This document shows positions 44,221 to 52,031 of a stretch of 64,000 nucleotides of DNA, one piece after another. How positions within the stretch are numbered: position 1 is the stretch's first letter; each line of letters starts with the position of its first letter. The notes under the pieces were generated by a model that had not been told where the DNA came from, made no database searches, and saw nothing but the letters and a program-made list of their open reading frames with translations. The stretch is from Pseudosporangium ferrugineum (GTDB lineage Bacteria > Actinomycetota > Actinomycetes > Mycobacteriales > Micromonosporaceae). The DNA lies in NCBI RefSeq assembly GCF_003002065.1, contig NZ_PVZG01000001.1:62001-126000 (forward strand), read 5' to 3'. A program made the translations under genes and the position numbers.

Positions 44221-45402
44221 TCAGGCTCCACCGCCCGGCACGGCGGCGTCCTCCAGCAGCGACCGGATCAGGTCCCGCATCCGGGCCACCGCCCGGATCG
44301 CGGCGGTGATCCACTTGCCCGCCTGCTCGTCCAGGACGTCGCCGTACTCGTCGGCGATCAGCTCGAGGTAGCCGTTGACCACCGCGAGCGGGGCGGCCAG
44401 ATCGTGGCTGACCACCCCGGCGAACTGCTCCAGATCGGCGTTCGAGCGCTTCAGCTCCGCGATGGTGGCGGCGAGGTCGGCGTGTGCCCGTTCCAGGGCC
44501 CGGCGCTGCGCCCGGTCGGCGGTCACGTCGGTCATCGCGACGACCGCGCCGAGCCGGGTGCCGTCCGGGGCGGTGAGCGCGCGCCCGTTCGCCACCACCT
44601 GCCGGGGCTCCGCGCCGACCGGCCTGATGATCATCTCGGCGTCCCGGACGGCGCCGCCGTGCAGGGCGCGCAGCAGCGGCACCTCGCCGGCCGGGAGCGG
44701 GGTGGTGCCGTCCGGCCGGAACAGCCGGTAGCGGGCCGCCAGGTCGCCCGGGTCGACGGCGGGGTCGGCGTCCAGGCCGTGCCACTCCCGGCCGGCGCCG
44801 TTGAAGAGGCTGAGGTGCCCGGTGGCGTCCGCCGCCACCACCGCCACGTCGATCGTCTCCAGGACCGCGTCGGTGAACTGCCGCCGCTCCTCCGCCTCGG
44901 CCAGCAGCCGGGCGTTCTCCCGCGCCTGGCGGCGCCGCTCGAACAGCGCGAGGATCACCCGGGCGAGGTCGCACAGGCGGGCGATCTGCCCGTCGTCGAG
45001 CCGTCGCGGCACGGAGTCGAAGACGCACAGGGTGCCGAGTGCGTGGCCCTGGGGCGTGACCAGCGGCGCGGAGGCGTAGAAGCGCACGTCGGCGAGGAGC
45101 CCGGTGACCCAGGGGTTCGCCGCGTAGACCGGGTCGCGGCTGGCGTCGGGGACGTGGACGAACTCGCCGGACTCGAACCGTACGGCGCACATCGAGTCGG
45201 CCCGGTCCGAGTCGCCGCCCTCGAAGCCGGTGGTGGTGAGCTGGCACTGCCGGTGCTCGTCGATCAGGTTCAGCGTGGCGGTGGGCACTCCGGCCACCGT
45301 CGCGGCCACCCGGACGACCGCCTCGAGCTCGTCGTCGGCGGGCGCGTCGAGCAGGCGGTACTCGTGCAGCGCGGCGAGACGTGCGCGTTCGTCTCCGCTC
45401 AC
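44221..45402 (-). CDS. GAF-PAS-HisKA protein lacking a kinase ATPase domain
   Basis: 393 residues: a GAF domain (VAGVPTATLNLIDEHRQCQ to LGTLCVFDS), a coiled coil, a PAS domain (ETIDVAVVAADATGHLSLFNGAG), a second coiled coil, then a HisKA helix pair with phospho-His (FAGVVSHDLAAPLAVVNGYLEL). It stops about 45 residues later, where the ATPase domain should begin. The next gene starts with its own membrane helix, so this is not a simple frameshift. It may be phosphorylated by the adjacent kinase or act as a decoy dimer partner. Confidence 0.85.
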   Translation of the reverse strand: MSGDERARLAALHEYRLLDAPADDELEAVVRVAATVAGVPTATLNLIDEHRQCQLTTTGFEGGDSDRADSMCAVRFESGEFVHVPDASRDPVYAANPWVTGLLADVRFYASAPLVTPQGHALGTLCVFDSVPRRLDDGQIARLCDLARVILALFERRRQARENARLLAEAEERRQFTDAVLETIDVAVVAADATGHLSLFNGAGREWHGLDADPAVDPGDLAARYRLFRPDGTTPLPAGEVPLLRALHGGAVRDAEMIIRPVGAEPRQVVANGRALTAPDGTRLGAVVAMTDVTADRAQRRALERAHADLAATIAELKRSNADLEQFAGVVSHDLAAPLAVVNGYLELIADEYGDVLDEQAGKWITAAIRAVARMRDLIRSLLEDAAVPGGGA

Positions 45403-45819
45403 CGGTGGTGGCCCCTCCCTCGCGCGTACCCGACGTGAGGTATTTCGGCACCTGAAGGACCGATCTGAACGGGGCCTGCGCGCACGCGCCGTGCACAGAC
45501 CTGAGAGCTTCCTGAAAGTTGTTACCTATCCGTAACCTGCCTCCCTTGTGTACGTGTGGTGACGATCACAAGGATGCACGTCGACCGATGTGTCCGGTAC
45601 GGAGGCATCTCCGGGATGCGGACCCCCCAACCCGTCACGGTGCGTAGTCAATGGAGTTTCGGTGACGTTACCGGCCGGTAGCCGCGCCCCTTGTACCGGC
45701 CACCCGGTGGAGGCAACATTTCCCGCACGTTAAGACGGCCGCATCGACGGGTCTCATTTCCGCTGCGTGCCGCGGGGCGGTGCGGCCGGGCCGTTCCCCA
45801 TTACGTACGAGGAGGATCC
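45403..45819. other. Long intergenic promoter region before DUF6230 gene
   Basis: 417 bases without a convincing gene; the open frame from 45691 reads into the DUF6230 gene but has no start with a ribosome site before 45820. It contains a CRP-like dyad at 45555-45570 and AT-richer stretches at 45505-45570 and 45640-45760, consistent with one or more promoters. Confidence 0.55.
45555..45570. promoter_or_regulatory. CRP-like binding site
   Basis: TGTGGTGACGATCACA fits the CRP consensus TGTGA-N6-TCACA with one mismatch. It is about 265 bases before the DUF6230 start codon and 153 bases before the divergent kinase-like gene. A cAMP-dependent link is inference. Confidence 0.4.
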
Positions 45820-46449
45820 GTGAAGGATGCGCAAGGCGATCCGGCATACGGTCGCACCAACTGGCGCCGTTTCGCCGTAGCGGCGGTGGTGCCCGCCGCG
45901 GCAGCCGGTGCCTTGGTCTTCGGAATGGCCAACGGGGCGTTCGCCGCCTCGTTCGCCGTCTCCGGCCAGACGTTCAAGATCTCGGCCGACAAGCTCGACG
46001 GCACCGGGTTCGCCCAGTACGGCAGCTTCGTCGAGAAGAAGGACGGGACGAAGATCCCGGTCGCCATGTCCGGGATCACGTCGGCGAAGCTGTACAACCT
46101 GTGCCAGTCGGTGAAGACTCCTGGCCTGCCCATCAGCCTCACCATCCGGGCCGGGCGGGACGACGCCAAGCCGGCGGCGGCCACCAACCTGCTGATCGGT
46201 GTCAGCGAGCTCAGCGGCGACGCCGAGTTCACCGACATCAACATCGGTCAGGACGCCTCCACCCTGGGCCTGGGCGGCAAGGACGCGAAGGGCGCGGAGG
46301 GCATGTTCGGCCAGGAGGCCAAGCACGTCACCATCACCGGCCTGCGCCAGACCGCCGTCTCCACCACGGCGGGAACGTTCACGCTCAACGGGCTCAACCT
46401 GAAGGTCAACTTCGACCCGAGCGGCGGCAAGCCGGCGGAGTGCTACTGA
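45820..46449 (+). CDS. DUF6230 family membrane-anchored/secreted protein
   Basis: 209 residues. After a short cytoplasmic lead (RTNWRRF) comes one hydrophobic helix ending AFAASFAVSG, then a beta-rich domain (TFKISADKLDGTGFAQYG, LYNLCQSV, AEGMFGQEAKHVTITGLRQTAVSTTAGTFTL). It matches the DUF6230 proteins that precede DUF6114 proteins throughout filamentous actinomycetes. GAGGAGG lies 4 bases before the GTG at 45820. Function unknown. Confidence 0.85.
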   Translation: MKDAQGDPAYGRTNWRRFAVAAVVPAAAAGALVFGMANGAFAASFAVSGQTFKISADKLDGTGFAQYGSFVEKKDGTKIPVAMSGITSAKLYNLCQSVKTPGLPISLTIRAGRDDAKPAAATNLLIGVSELSGDAEFTDINIGQDASTLGLGGKDAKGAEGMFGQEAKHVTITGLRQTAVSTTAGTFTLNGLNLKVNFDPSGGKPAECY

Positions 46450-46459
46450 CGCACCATCC

Positions 46460-46491
46460 GAGGCCCGCGGAGTGCACCATCCGCGGGCCTC
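46460..46491 (+). terminator. Hairpin between DUF6230 and DUF6114 genes
   Basis: A perfect 12-base-pair stem (GAGGCCCGCGGA with TCCGCGGGCCTC) and an 8-base loop, 11 bases past the first stop codon and 42 bases before the second start codon. Since the two genes belong together, it probably lowers rather than abolishes expression of the second, or protects the first mRNA. Confidence 0.6.
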
Positions 46492-46532
46492 ACCTATGCC
46501 GGGGGCCCAGCACCACCTGACTGGAGGAGTAC

Positions 46533-48314
46533 GTGGCAACACCAAGTACGTCGACCGGCGGCGGGTTCCGCCACTGGCGGCGCACCCGGCCGTTCTGGGG
46601 CGGGCTCCTGCTCCTCATCGCCGGGCTGGAGCTGTTCCTCAGCGCCAACCTGACGCTCGGCGACCTGCAGGTCCACTTCGGGCCGGAGGGCTTCCTCTCC
46701 TACCTGCTGCCCCTGCTGCTCCTGCTCTGCGGCGTCCTCACCTGGGTGACGCCCGGCCAGCGGCTCTTCTACGGCATCCTCGGCCTGCTCACCGCGGTCT
46801 ACTCGCTGATCGGCCTGAACTTCGGCGGCTTCGGCCTCGGCATGGTGCTCGGCATCTTCGGCGGCGCGCTGGTGCTCGCCTGGTCCCCGGCCCGGCCCGC
46901 GCCGGCCGCCCCAGCTCCGGCCCCGCCCTCCACCGGGGCCGAGGAGCCGGCGGAGCTTCCCTACGGCGCCCCGCCGGACTCCGACGTCACCGCCACCCGG
47001 TCCCTGGCAGGCCCTTCGCCGGACGACACGGCGGTGCTGCGCTCCGGCATCGTGCCCGGATTCGGGTCGCATGCGGACGATCAAGGCCCCGGCCCGGGCC
47101 CCGGGCCGGGCTCGGGCGCCGGGGCCGGTGGGTCCGGGGCCGGTGGGTCCGGGGCCGGTGGGTCCGGGGCCGGTGGGTCCGGGGCCGGTGGGCCTCGTCC
47201 CGCCGGGCCTGGGGCGTCGGGATCCGGGCCGGCCGAGCCGCCCTCGCCGCCGGCCGGTGGGGTGCACCGCAAGGCGCTGGTCATCACGCTGGTGCCGCTG
47301 GTGCTGAGCGCCGCGCTGGTCACCGCCGGCCGCACGCCCGCCCGCGCCGAGGAGCAGTGCCCCGAAGGCCTGCCGTCGCGCCCGGCCGCCGCCGCCAAGA
47401 GGGAGATCGCCCGCCAGTCGTCGGCCTCGGCCTCCGCCGCCGCGGCCAGGACCAAGGCCCGCACCCGTACCTCGCCGCCCGCGGCCCGCAAGAGCGCCCC
47501 TCCGTCCTCGCCGTCCTCGCCGTCCTCACCGGGCAAGAGCTCGCCGGCGAAGACGGACGAGGCCGAGGAGGGCGACGGGAAATCCGGCAACCCCATCGTC
47601 GACGGCCTGAACGGCCTGGTCGACGGCGTCGGTGACCTGCTCGGCATCGGCGACGACGAGACGCCGAGCGCCTCCCCGAGCGCCACCCCGCCGGAATCGC
47701 CCGGCCCTGCCCCGTCCGTGCCCGCCACGACCGCGCCCGGCTCCGGCCCGCAGGACGGCCCGACCGGCAAGCCGGAGCCCGGCGACAGCGGCACGCCCGG
47801 AACCGCGACCCCGTCGGGCCCGGCGTCCCCGTCCGCGACGCCGAGCCTGGACGACATCCCGTGCCTCGGCCCCCGGGTCTTCAAGGAGGCGGGCCCGGAC
47901 GACGTACCCACCGTGTCCCTCAAGGGCGGCACCCTCGAGGGCAAGAAGCTGACGATGTACAACTCCACCTACGACGGCGTGATCGACCTGCCGACCGCGA
48001 CCGGCACCCTGAAGGCGCTCAAGTTCAGCATGACCAAGTCGGTGACGGAGCCCTTCAAGCTGACCATCCCGGAGAAGAACGGCCACCGGACGATCATCGA
48101 CAGCAACGCCCTCACCACCGAGGGCAACGTCCGCTTCTACACCCCGAAGTTCAAGGGCAAGCTGTTCGGGCTGATCCCCGTGACCTTCACCCCGGAACAG
48201 CCGCCGCCGCTCACCCTGAAGAAGCTGTGGTTCACCGACGTGTCGATCCAGCTGGCGTTCGTCCGCTGCGACAAGCTCACCGCAGACCCGCTCAAGGTGA
48301 CCGAGAAGGCCTGA
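46533..48314 (+). CDS. DUF6114 membrane protein with long linker and C-terminal beta domain
   Basis: 593 residues. Residues 20-115 are the DUF6114 membrane domain with four helices (RPFWGGLLLLIAGLELFLSA, LLLLCGVLTWV, FYGILGLLTAVYSLIGL, GMVLGIFGGALVLAW). Then comes a Gly/Ala/Ser/Pro linker with five GAGGS units, a further hydrophobic segment near residue 250 (ALVITLVPLVLSAALVTA), a long charged Ser/Pro region, and a C-terminal domain of about 150 residues resembling DUF6230 (TVSLKGGTLEGKKLTMYNSTYDG). Ordinary DUF6114 proteins are about 120-170 residues, so this looks like a fusion. GTG start with GGAGGAG before it. Confidence 0.82.
   Translation: MATPSTSTGGGFRHWRRTRPFWGGLLLLIAGLELFLSANLTLGDLQVHFGPEGFLSYLLPLLLLLCGVLTWVTPGQRLFYGILGLLTAVYSLIGLNFGGFGLGMVLGIFGGALVLAWSPARPAPAAPAPAPPSTGAEEPAELPYGAPPDSDVTATRSLAGPSPDDTAVLRSGIVPGFGSHADDQGPGPGPGPGSGAGAGGSGAGGSGAGGSGAGGSGAGGPRPAGPGASGSGPAEPPSPPAGGVHRKALVITLVPLVLSAALVTAGRTPARAEEQCPEGLPSRPAAAAKREIARQSSASASAAAARTKARTRTSPPAARKSAPPSSPSSPSSPGKSSPAKTDEAEEGDGKSGNPIVDGLNGLVDGVGDLLGIGDDETPSASPSATPPESPGPAPSVPATTAPGSGPQDGPTGKPEPGDSGTPGTATPSGPASPSATPSLDDIPCLGPRVFKEAGPDDVPTVSLKGGTLEGKKLTMYNSTYDGVIDLPTATGTLKALKFSMTKSVTEPFKLTIPEKNGHRTIIDSNALTTEGNVRFYTPKFKGKLFGLIPVTFTPEQPPPLTLKKLWFTDVSIQLAFVRCDKLTADPLKVTEKA
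47121..47192 (+). repeat. 15-base tandem repeat, 4.8 copies
   Basis: Identical units of ggggccggtgggtcc code for GAGGS inside the DUF6114 linker. The perfect identity points to recent expansion by slippage. Confidence 0.9.
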
Positions 48315-48320
48315 TCCCGG

Positions 48321-48356
48321 CCGCAGTGAGCCCGCCGCCGGCCCGGCTCGCTGCGG
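48321..48356. terminator. Bidirectional terminator between DUF6114 and DUF1992 genes
   Basis: CCGCAGTGAGCC pairs with GGCTCGCTGCGG (12 pairs, one G-T) across a 12-base loop, 7 bases past the DUF6114 stop codon and 2 bases from the stop codon of the convergent DUF1992 gene. Confidence 0.6.
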
Positions 48357-48357
48357 G

Positions 48358-48747
48358 TCAGGGGGTGCGGCGTTCGCGCCATCCGCGGACGACCGCGTCC
48401 GGGTCCAGCGGCGGGAGCAGCACCGGCGGGCCGTCGAGCAGCCCTGCCCGCGCCTTGCGCAACTGCTCGTTGAGCGCCGCCACGTAGGCGCGCACATCGG
48501 CCTCCGACGTCCGCCGGTCGACCATCTCCCGCAGATCCTCGGCCTCCCGCCGCAGCGCGAGCGTGGGCGGCAGCGCCCCGGCGGTCGCACCCTCACGCCG
48601 CAGCCAGTCCTTGACCCACCAGTCCTCGTCGTACTCCCGGCCGTGGTCGCTGAGCGGCTTCCCGGCGCCCGGCAGGTCGTCGAACTGCCCCTGCTCCTGT
48701 GCCTCACGGATCTTGCGGTCGATGTGCGACTCATACCAGCTCGCCAT
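48358..48747 (-). CDS. DUF1992 (DnaJ-homologue C28-like) protein
   Basis: 129 residues opening MASWYESHIDRKIREAQEQG and continuing FDDLPGAGKPL, the hallmark of the DUF1992 domain also found in human DNAJC28. There is no J domain. The ATG at 48747 starts the conserved region. The family has no established function. Its 5' neighbour on the same strand is the PEP-mutase-like gene, whose open frame runs across this gene in another phase. Confidence 0.88.
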   Translation of the reverse strand: MASWYESHIDRKIREAQEQGQFDDLPGAGKPLSDHGREYDEDWWVKDWLRREGATAGALPPTLALRREAEDLREMVDRRTSEADVRAYVAALNEQLRKARAGLLDGPPVLLPPLDPDAVVRGWRERRTP

Positions 48748-48947
48748 GCACCCCAGTCTAGGTCGGCGCCCCGCACCCGCCAGATCGCCGTCGTCAACGG
48801 GCTCCCCGCGCATGCACCCGGCGGCGCACCCCCGCGACACGTTTCCTGCGGCACGCTCCCCGGCGGCGGCGCGCGGGGGCGCGCGGCGGGGCGCGGGGCG
48901 CGGCGGGGGTATCGGGCGGCGTCGGACGAAAGGGCGGCGTCGGACGA

Positions 48948-49709
48948 GAGGGCGTCGACGTCGGCGTAGGTGGGGACGTTCTCCGGTGTCGGCTCCCCCG
49001 CCGCCACGGCCGCGGCGGTCGTCAGGGCCGCGCCGAGCGCCGCCCGGAACAGCAGGGAGCCCATGCTCACCCGGGCCACCCCCAGGGCGGCGAGCTGCGG
49101 GACCGTCACCCCCGGTGCCGCCAGCACGTTGAGCGGCACCCCGACCGTTCCCGCCACCGTACGCACGGCCGCCGCGTCCCGCAGTCCCGGCACGAACACC
49201 CCGTCCGCGCCCGCGGCCACGTACGTCTCCAGCCGCGCCAGCGTCACGTGCAGCGGCGGCGGGGTGGCGGTGAGCCAGTGCGTGTCCGTACGCGCGTTCA
49301 CGAACAGGTCCGGGACCGTGGCCTTGACCGCGGCGATCAGCTCGGCCTGCACCGCGGCCGGCGCCAGGGTCCCGCCGGGACGCCCGTCCTCCAGGTTGAT
49401 GCCCGCCACCCCGGCCTCGGCCAGTTCGGCGGCGAGATCGGCGACCCCGTCCGGCCCCTCGCCGAAGCCGCCCTCGACGTCCACGGTGAGCGGCACCGGC
49501 AGCCGGGCCAGCCGCCGGGCCAGGGCGAGCGTCTCCGCCCGGGTCCGGCCGAACCCGTCCGGCAGCCCGTGGGTGGCGGCGACGCCGAGGCTGGTGGTGC
49601 CCACCGCGGCGAAACCGGCGGCGGCCAGGGCCAGCCCGGAGGCCACGTCCCAGGCATTCGGCAATACCAGCGGATCGCCCGGCCGGTGCAGGGCGCGAAA
49701 ATCGGCCAT
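48948..49709 (-). CDS. Isocitrate lyase/PEP mutase family protein, 3' end unclear
   Basis: About 254 residues of family sequence: LVLPNAWDVASGLALAAAG, the metal-site motif VDVEGGFGEG, INLEDGRPGG and LFVNARTDTHW. It lacks the isocitrate-lyase KKCGH motif, so it is of the PEP mutase/oxaloacetate decarboxylase type. The match ends at VPTYADVDAL. The frame then has no stop until 47526, crossing DUF1992 and part of DUF6114 antisense. An 18-base duplication (48913-48948 region, SSDAALSSDAA) and a G/C-only run follow. A frameshift after it would meet a stop at 48794-48796. I give only the supported part. Confidence 0.75.
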
Positions 49710-50097
49710 GCCGTCACCGTACGGCCGGAAAGGCTCGGTGCCTACCAGCGGTTGGGTGACCCGGATCGGCACCGGCCGCACGGTCAGGGTCATCCCGGCA
49801 GGGGAATCGGGGGCTGACCGGGTTGCCGGACCCGGACCCGGCCTGGGCACCCTGACCACGCCACGCCGCCGGACGGGCACGCCACGCAGGGCGAATGCGC
49901 CACGCAGGGCGAATGCGCCACGGAAGGCGAATGCGCCACGGAAGGCGAATGCGCCACGGAAGGCGAATGCGCCGCGCAGGGCCGGTCGTCCCGGGCCGTC
50001 CGACTCTGCCGGGCGGGGGCGCGGGGCGCCAGGCTGGGGGTGCGGCCCGGTCCGCGGCACGGAGGTCACCGGCGGGCCGCCGAGCGAGGTGATCGCG
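49710..50097. other. Intergenic region with tandem repeats
   Basis: 388 bases between divergent genes. No start codon with a ribosome site gives a convincing protein; the frames that stay open on both strands translate to repetitive Arg/Ala/Pro sequence. It contains the 18-base tandem repeat at 49881-49970. Confidence 0.5.
49881..49970. repeat. 18-base tandem repeat, five full copies
   Basis: Two units of gccacgcagggcgaatgc are followed by three of gccacggaaggcgaatgc, with degenerate copies on both sides (to about 49988). The units are adjacent with no spacers. It sits upstream of both divergent genes, so it may be a repeated protein-binding site or a simple slippage product. Confidence 0.85.
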
Positions 50098-50805
50098 ATG
50101 GCACACCGTATCCGGGTGGTTCTGGCCCTGGTTCTGGGCACCGTCCTCGGTGGAGCCGCCGTCCTGGCGGGTGCCGGCCCGTCCGCCGGGGTACCCGCGG
50201 GCGCCGCCGACCATGTTCTGCGGGTCACGGGCGCGGGGCCGTACCGTATCGGGGTTGCGCTGTCCCGGCTCACCGAGGCCGGGCTGGTCGACGCGGTCGC
50301 CACCGATCCGGACCGGCCCGGGACCGCGAGCGCCGTGTCCACCGGCGACTGGGCCGGCCAGCTGCTGCTCACCTTCCACCGGGGCGCGCTCATGGTGGTC
50401 GAGACGGCGACCGGCGACGTCCGTACGGCGGCGGGCGCGCGGGTCGGCATGTCGTTCGACGAGGTCGCGGCCCGGTACGGCAAGGCCGGGCGGTTCGTCA
50501 CGCTGCCCGGGGGCGGCCGGGGATATCTGGTGCCTGCCGGCCGGTTGGCGCTGCTCTTCGGTGACCACCCGATCCGCCCCGGCGTCGGGTCGATCCAGGC
50601 CGGGCCCACCTGCCTGCTCCTCGGCGCGTCGAGCACGGGCGAGATGCCCCGTGCCGGGACACCGGCCGGGATGCCCGGCGCCGGGACGCCGGGCGACATG
50701 CCCCGTGCCGGGACACCGGCCGGGATGCCCGGCGCCGGGGCAGCGGGCGAGATGCCGCACGCCGGGTTCATGGGCGGAAGGTCCGGCTCGATGATGGGCG
50801 GCTGA
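50098..50805 (+). CDS. Secreted hypothetical protein with C-terminal Met/Pro/Gly repeats
   Basis: 235 residues: signal peptide (VVLALVLGTVLGGAAVLAG), a globular part of about 150 residues (VLRVTGAGPYRIGVALSRL; GARVGMSFDEVAARYGKAG; GRGYLVPAGRLALLFGD), then two 18-residue repeats plus a partial third (GEMPRAGTPAGMPGAGTP), ending in a Met/Gly-rich tail (HAGFMGG, SMMGG). The spaced Met residues could bind copper(I), which is speculation. GAGG lies before the ATG at 50098. No family recognised. Confidence 0.75.
   Translation: MAHRIRVVLALVLGTVLGGAAVLAGAGPSAGVPAGAADHVLRVTGAGPYRIGVALSRLTEAGLVDAVATDPDRPGTASAVSTGDWAGQLLLTFHRGALMVVETATGDVRTAAGARVGMSFDEVAARYGKAGRFVTLPGGGRGYLVPAGRLALLFGDHPIRPGVGSIQAGPTCLLLGASSTGEMPRAGTPAGMPGAGTPGDMPRAGTPAGMPGAGAAGEMPHAGFMGGRSGSMMGG
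50637..50766 (+). repeat. 54-base tandem repeat in secreted protein gene
   Basis: Two 54-base copies (50637-50690 and 50691-50744) and a partial third code for GEMP/GDMP-RAGTPAGMPGAG units; the copies differ at only a few bases. Confidence 0.85.
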
Positions 50806-50823
50806 AGCGCACGCCACCCCGGA

Positions 50824-50853
50824 CCGCGCGGGCCCGTCACCGGACCCGCGCGG
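50824..50853 (+). terminator. Terminator hairpin after secreted repeat protein
   Basis: CCGCGCGGG pairs with CCCGCGCGG over a 12-base loop, 18 bases past the stop codon at 50805. Confidence 0.5.
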
Positions 50854-50892
50854 ACGCGTCTCCCGGTCCGCGCCCCGCGTTACCCACAAATT

Positions 50893-50907
50893 CTATCGGT
50901 GCGATAG
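50893..50907. promoter_or_regulatory. Palindromic operator before EgtA-like gene
   Basis: CTATCG-GTG-CGATAG lies in a short AT-richer stretch 33 bases before the start codon. A possible -10 element (TAGGAT, 50905-50910) overlaps its right arm, the classic layout of a repressor site. No regulator gene is adjacent. Confidence 0.45.
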
Positions 50908-50939
50908 GATGGTGACCCACGTCGACCAGGGAGCGCGGC

Positions 50940-52022
50940 ATGATTTCGCTGACTGAACGGGCCGCCGAGCTGCTTGTGGCCGACACCGCGTTCGCGCCCT
51001 CGCGGCCCGGGTTCGTCGGGGTCGCCGTCGACCTGCTGCTGGCCCATCCGGGTCTGCCGGGGCCGTTCACCGGGTCGCTGGTGGCCGAGCGCCCGCGGCT
51101 GCGGCACGGCTTCCTCACCGCCCGTTCGGCGCGGGTGGCCGTGGTCAGCGGGCCGCCGTCGCCGGGCATCGACGTCGCGATCGCCCGCATGGCCGAGGAT
51201 CTGCCGCTGCCCCTGCCGTTGCTGGGCGGGCAGGGTGTCACCGTGCTGGAGGAGGCGTCCGACGATGTCGATCCGGCAGTGGCGGGCCCGTCGCCGGCGT
51301 GGGGCACCGCCGGCGTACGGGTGGCGCTGGAGGCGGGGCTCGACGAGGACGGCCTGCTCGGGCTGCGCCGGCGGTGGGCGCTGGCGCACGCCCTCGCGCC
51401 CGTGCTCGCCGCCGCGTTCGCCAACTCGCCGCTGCGGCGGGGACGTCCCACCGGCTGGCGCAGCAACCGTCAGGCGCTGCGGCGGCTGCGGCCCTGCACG
51501 GCGGACCCGCGCGCCGACTGGACCGCCCTCGTGATGGACGCGCAGGTCGCCGCGACCGGGCGCACGCTGCGGCAGTGGACCCGCTCCGGGCCGGCCGTCC
51601 GGCCGGGGATCGCCGACCTGACCCGGCATCTGCGCGGCGTACGGCCACCGGTCGCGGCCCGCCGGCACCTCGAGATCGACGTCGCGGACCGGCAGCCGGG
51701 CGCGGGCTGGCGGATCCCGGTGGCGGTCACGGCCGCGCTCCTGGACGACCCGCGCGCGGCGGTGCAGGCGCTCACCGCCACCGAGCCGCTGCGGACGATC
51801 CCGGGCCTGTGGGAGCGCGCCGCCCGCGACGGCCTGAGCGATCCGCACCTGGCCGCCGCCGCGAAGCTGTGCTTCCTCGCCGCGTACGAGAGCCTGGCCC
51901 GGCAGGGGGTGTCGCGCGACCTGCGGGACGCGGTCGCGGCCTTCGTCGAGCGCTACGTCATGCGCGGCCGCTGCCCGGCCGACGACGTGCTGGAGCGCGC
52001 CACCGCCCCGCACCGCCTGTGA
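50940..52022 (+). CDS. EgtA-like glutamate-cysteine ligase family protein, catalytic residues lost
   Basis: 360 residues that follow actinobacterial EgtA, the enzyme making gamma-glutamylcysteine for ergothioneine: RWALAHALAPVLAAAFANSPL, GRPTGWRSNRQALRRL, and the C-terminal RGRCPADDVLER. The metal/substrate glutamates are gone: where EgtA has VGLExE and VEPGGxVELSGPP this protein has VGVAVDL and LTARSARVAVVSGPP, and the later LEIRYLD is LEIDVAD. The frame is intact and a good ribosome site (GGGAG) precedes the ATG. It is probably a pseudoenzyme or has a different activity. No egtBCD genes are nearby. Confidence 0.75.
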   Translation: MISLTERAAELLVADTAFAPSRPGFVGVAVDLLLAHPGLPGPFTGSLVAERPRLRHGFLTARSARVAVVSGPPSPGIDVAIARMAEDLPLPLPLLGGQGVTVLEEASDDVDPAVAGPSPAWGTAGVRVALEAGLDEDGLLGLRRRWALAHALAPVLAAAFANSPLRRGRPTGWRSNRQALRRLRPCTADPRADWTALVMDAQVAATGRTLRQWTRSGPAVRPGIADLTRHLRGVRPPVAARRHLEIDVADRQPGAGWRIPVAVTAALLDDPRAAVQALTATEPLRTIPGLWERAARDGLSDPHLAAAAKLCFLAAYESLARQGVSRDLRDAVAAFVERYVMRGRCPADDVLERATAPHRL

Positions 52023-52031
52023 CCGGCGCGG

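Noticed and set aside
44219..44225. Frameshift explaining the missing ATPase domain of the GAF-PAS-HisKA protein
   Set aside because: The following gene starts with its own ribosome site and membrane helix rather than with ATPase sequence, and no frame continues the domain.
49881..49970. CRISPR array
   Set aside because: Units of 18 bases lie head to tail without spacers, and no cas genes are in the window.
48970..50805. One long plus-strand protein running through the 18-base repeats into the secreted repeat protein
   Set aside because: The upstream part is antisense to the PEP-mutase domain; a ribosome site and signal peptide mark the real start at 50098.
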